In this document: positions 6,223 through 6,408 of the stretch, piece after piece
Position numbering within the stretch: the stretch's first letter is position 1
Layout: each line of letters opens with the position of its first letter
Source: JALVIU01 sp964462295
Lineage (GTDB): Bacteria; Atribacterota; JALVIU01
Assembly: GCA_964462295.1 (NCBI GenBank)
Contig: CAYWXH010000090.1
Span: forward strand, 1-6,408
Reading direction: 5' to 3'
Length of the DNA stretch: 6,408 bases
Position numbers and translations under genes: made by a program
The notes under the pieces: generated by a model
The model's database searches: none
Seen by the model: only the letters and a program-made list of their open reading frames with translations
What the model was told of the DNA's origin: nothing

Positions 6223-6273
6223 CGTCATTGCGAGGAGGGACGGTTTTTGTCCCGAGTGATGCAATCTCTGGTA
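6223..6273 (+). repeat. Complete copy of the palindromic repeat, variant with a long inner hairpin
   Basis: This 51-bp copy starts with CGTCATTGCGAGGA and ends with GCAATCTCTGGTA. The terminal ATTGC (6227-6231) can pair with GCAAT (6261-6265). Inside it the stem GGGAC/GTCCC (6237-6241 and 6249-6253) closes a seven-base T-rich loop. The ends are shared with the copy at 6297-6336, but the middle is different and longer, so the family has conserved ends and a variable core. Confidence 0.8.
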
Positions 6274-6296
6274 CCTGACTGTCATTCTCTCCCCCA

Positions 6297-6336
6297 CGTC
6301 ATTGCGAGGAGCGAAGCGACGTGGCAATCTCTGGTA
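6297..6336 (+). repeat. Complete copy of the palindromic repeat, short form
   Basis: This 40-bp copy reads CGTCATTGCGAGGAGC, then GAAGCGACGTG, then GCAATCTCTGGTA. CCACGTC (6294-6300) and GACGTGG (6318-6324) form a perfect 7-bp inverted repeat, and ATTGC/GCAAT (6301-6305 and 6324-6328) is an alternative pairing. From memory, closely similar GTCATTGCGAGGAGCGAAGC repeats are dispersed between genes in many unrelated bacteria. It ends at the -35 region of the plus-strand promoter. Confidence 0.88.
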
Positions 6337-6364
6337 GTCAATAGCCTTATTCTTATGCTATAAT
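6335..6364 (+). promoter_or_regulatory. Plus-strand promoter with extended -10
   Basis: A perfect TATAAT (6359-6364) is preceded by TGC, making an extended -10 element (TGCTATAAT). TAGTCA (6335-6340) at an 18-bp spacing matches the -35 consensus at four positions, and an extended -10 tolerates a weak -35. Transcription would start near 6371, about 20 nt before the ATG at 6391. Confidence 0.65.
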
Positions 6365-6390
6365 AAAACAAAAACAAGGGTGTGAGGGAT

Positions 6391-6408
6391 ATGAAATATC
6401 TACCTATT
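6391..6408 (+). CDS. Start of an unidentified gene, cut by the window edge
   Basis: An ATG at 6391 opens a frame reading MKYLPI up to the window edge. It lies about 20 nt downstream of the predicted start of the extended -10 promoter. Purine-rich GAGGG (6384-6388) precedes it, although only two bases separate it from the ATG, which is closer than usual. AAGGG at 6376-6380 is an alternative ribosome site, ten bases away. The gene would be divergent from cheY. Six residues are too few to suggest a product. Confidence 0.45.

Larger units (their letters stand above)
5986..6390. other. Gene-free intergenic region between divergent genes
   Basis: This 405-bp gap between cheY (minus) and a plus-strand gene start holds no convincing coding sequence. 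It has two parts. From 5986 to about 6120 it is extremely AT-rich and contains the candidate cheY promoter and the paired ATCGAT elements. From about 6140 to 6336 the base composition turns abruptly more GC-rich, and there are several imperfect copies of one palindromic repeat. The last 50 bases hold the plus-strand promoter. Confidence 0.8.

Noticed and set aside
6142..6336. CRISPR array
   Set aside because: The repeats are few and imperfect, differ in core and length, and have irregular spacing (51, 30 and 74 bp between starts). No cas genes are present.

Overview
This window looks like a stretch of chromosome from a low-GC bacterium. Shine-Dalgarno sites are strong, genes are tightly packed and often overlap, one start codon is TTG, and proteins are rich in Lys, Glu and Ile. 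The B12-dependent class II ribonucleotide reductase, which needs no oxygen, together with CheX-type phosphatases suggests an anaerobic or facultative, possibly thermophilic and possibly motile lineage. The sequence alone does not fix a taxon. I see no phage, plasmid or IS genes.

All complete genes lie on the minus strand in two transcription units. Read in the direction of transcription, the first unit (5985 down to about 4600) encodes a CheY-like single-domain response regulator followed by two different CheX-like proteins. These genes are 4 bp apart and then overlap by 8 bp, and the unit ends at a clear intrinsic terminator (4600-4625). The second unit starts at a good sigma-70-type promoter (4567-4595), only a few bases past the terminator's T-tract. 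It runs dut (dUTPase), nrdJ (class II ribonucleotide reductase), psuG (pseudouridine-5'-phosphate glycosidase) and a PfkB-family kinase that is probably pseudouridine kinase (psuK). Stop codons and ribosome binding sites interlock throughout, so these four are very likely co-transcribed.

Functionally, the second unit joins deoxynucleotide supply and dUTP removal with salvage of pseudouridine. The kinase would make pseudouridine 5'-phosphate and PsuG would split it into uracil and ribose 5-phosphate, so RNA-derived material could feed the nucleotide pool that NrdJ draws on. The first unit looks like a self-contained receiver plus phosphatase module with no histidine kinase beside it. CheY receives phosphoryl groups, and CheX proteins with the ExxN motif remove them.

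The region 5986-6390 has no convincing gene. Next to cheY it is very AT-rich and holds a candidate promoter flanked by two CTATCGAT-type elements in inverted orientation. From about 6142 it carries a cluster of imperfect copies of a dispersed palindromic repeat (CGTCATTGCGAGGA ... GCAATCTCTGGTA). The opposite window edge (1-14) begins inside another copy in reverse orientation. At the right edge, a plus-strand promoter with an extended -10 leads to the first six codons of a gene that runs off the window.
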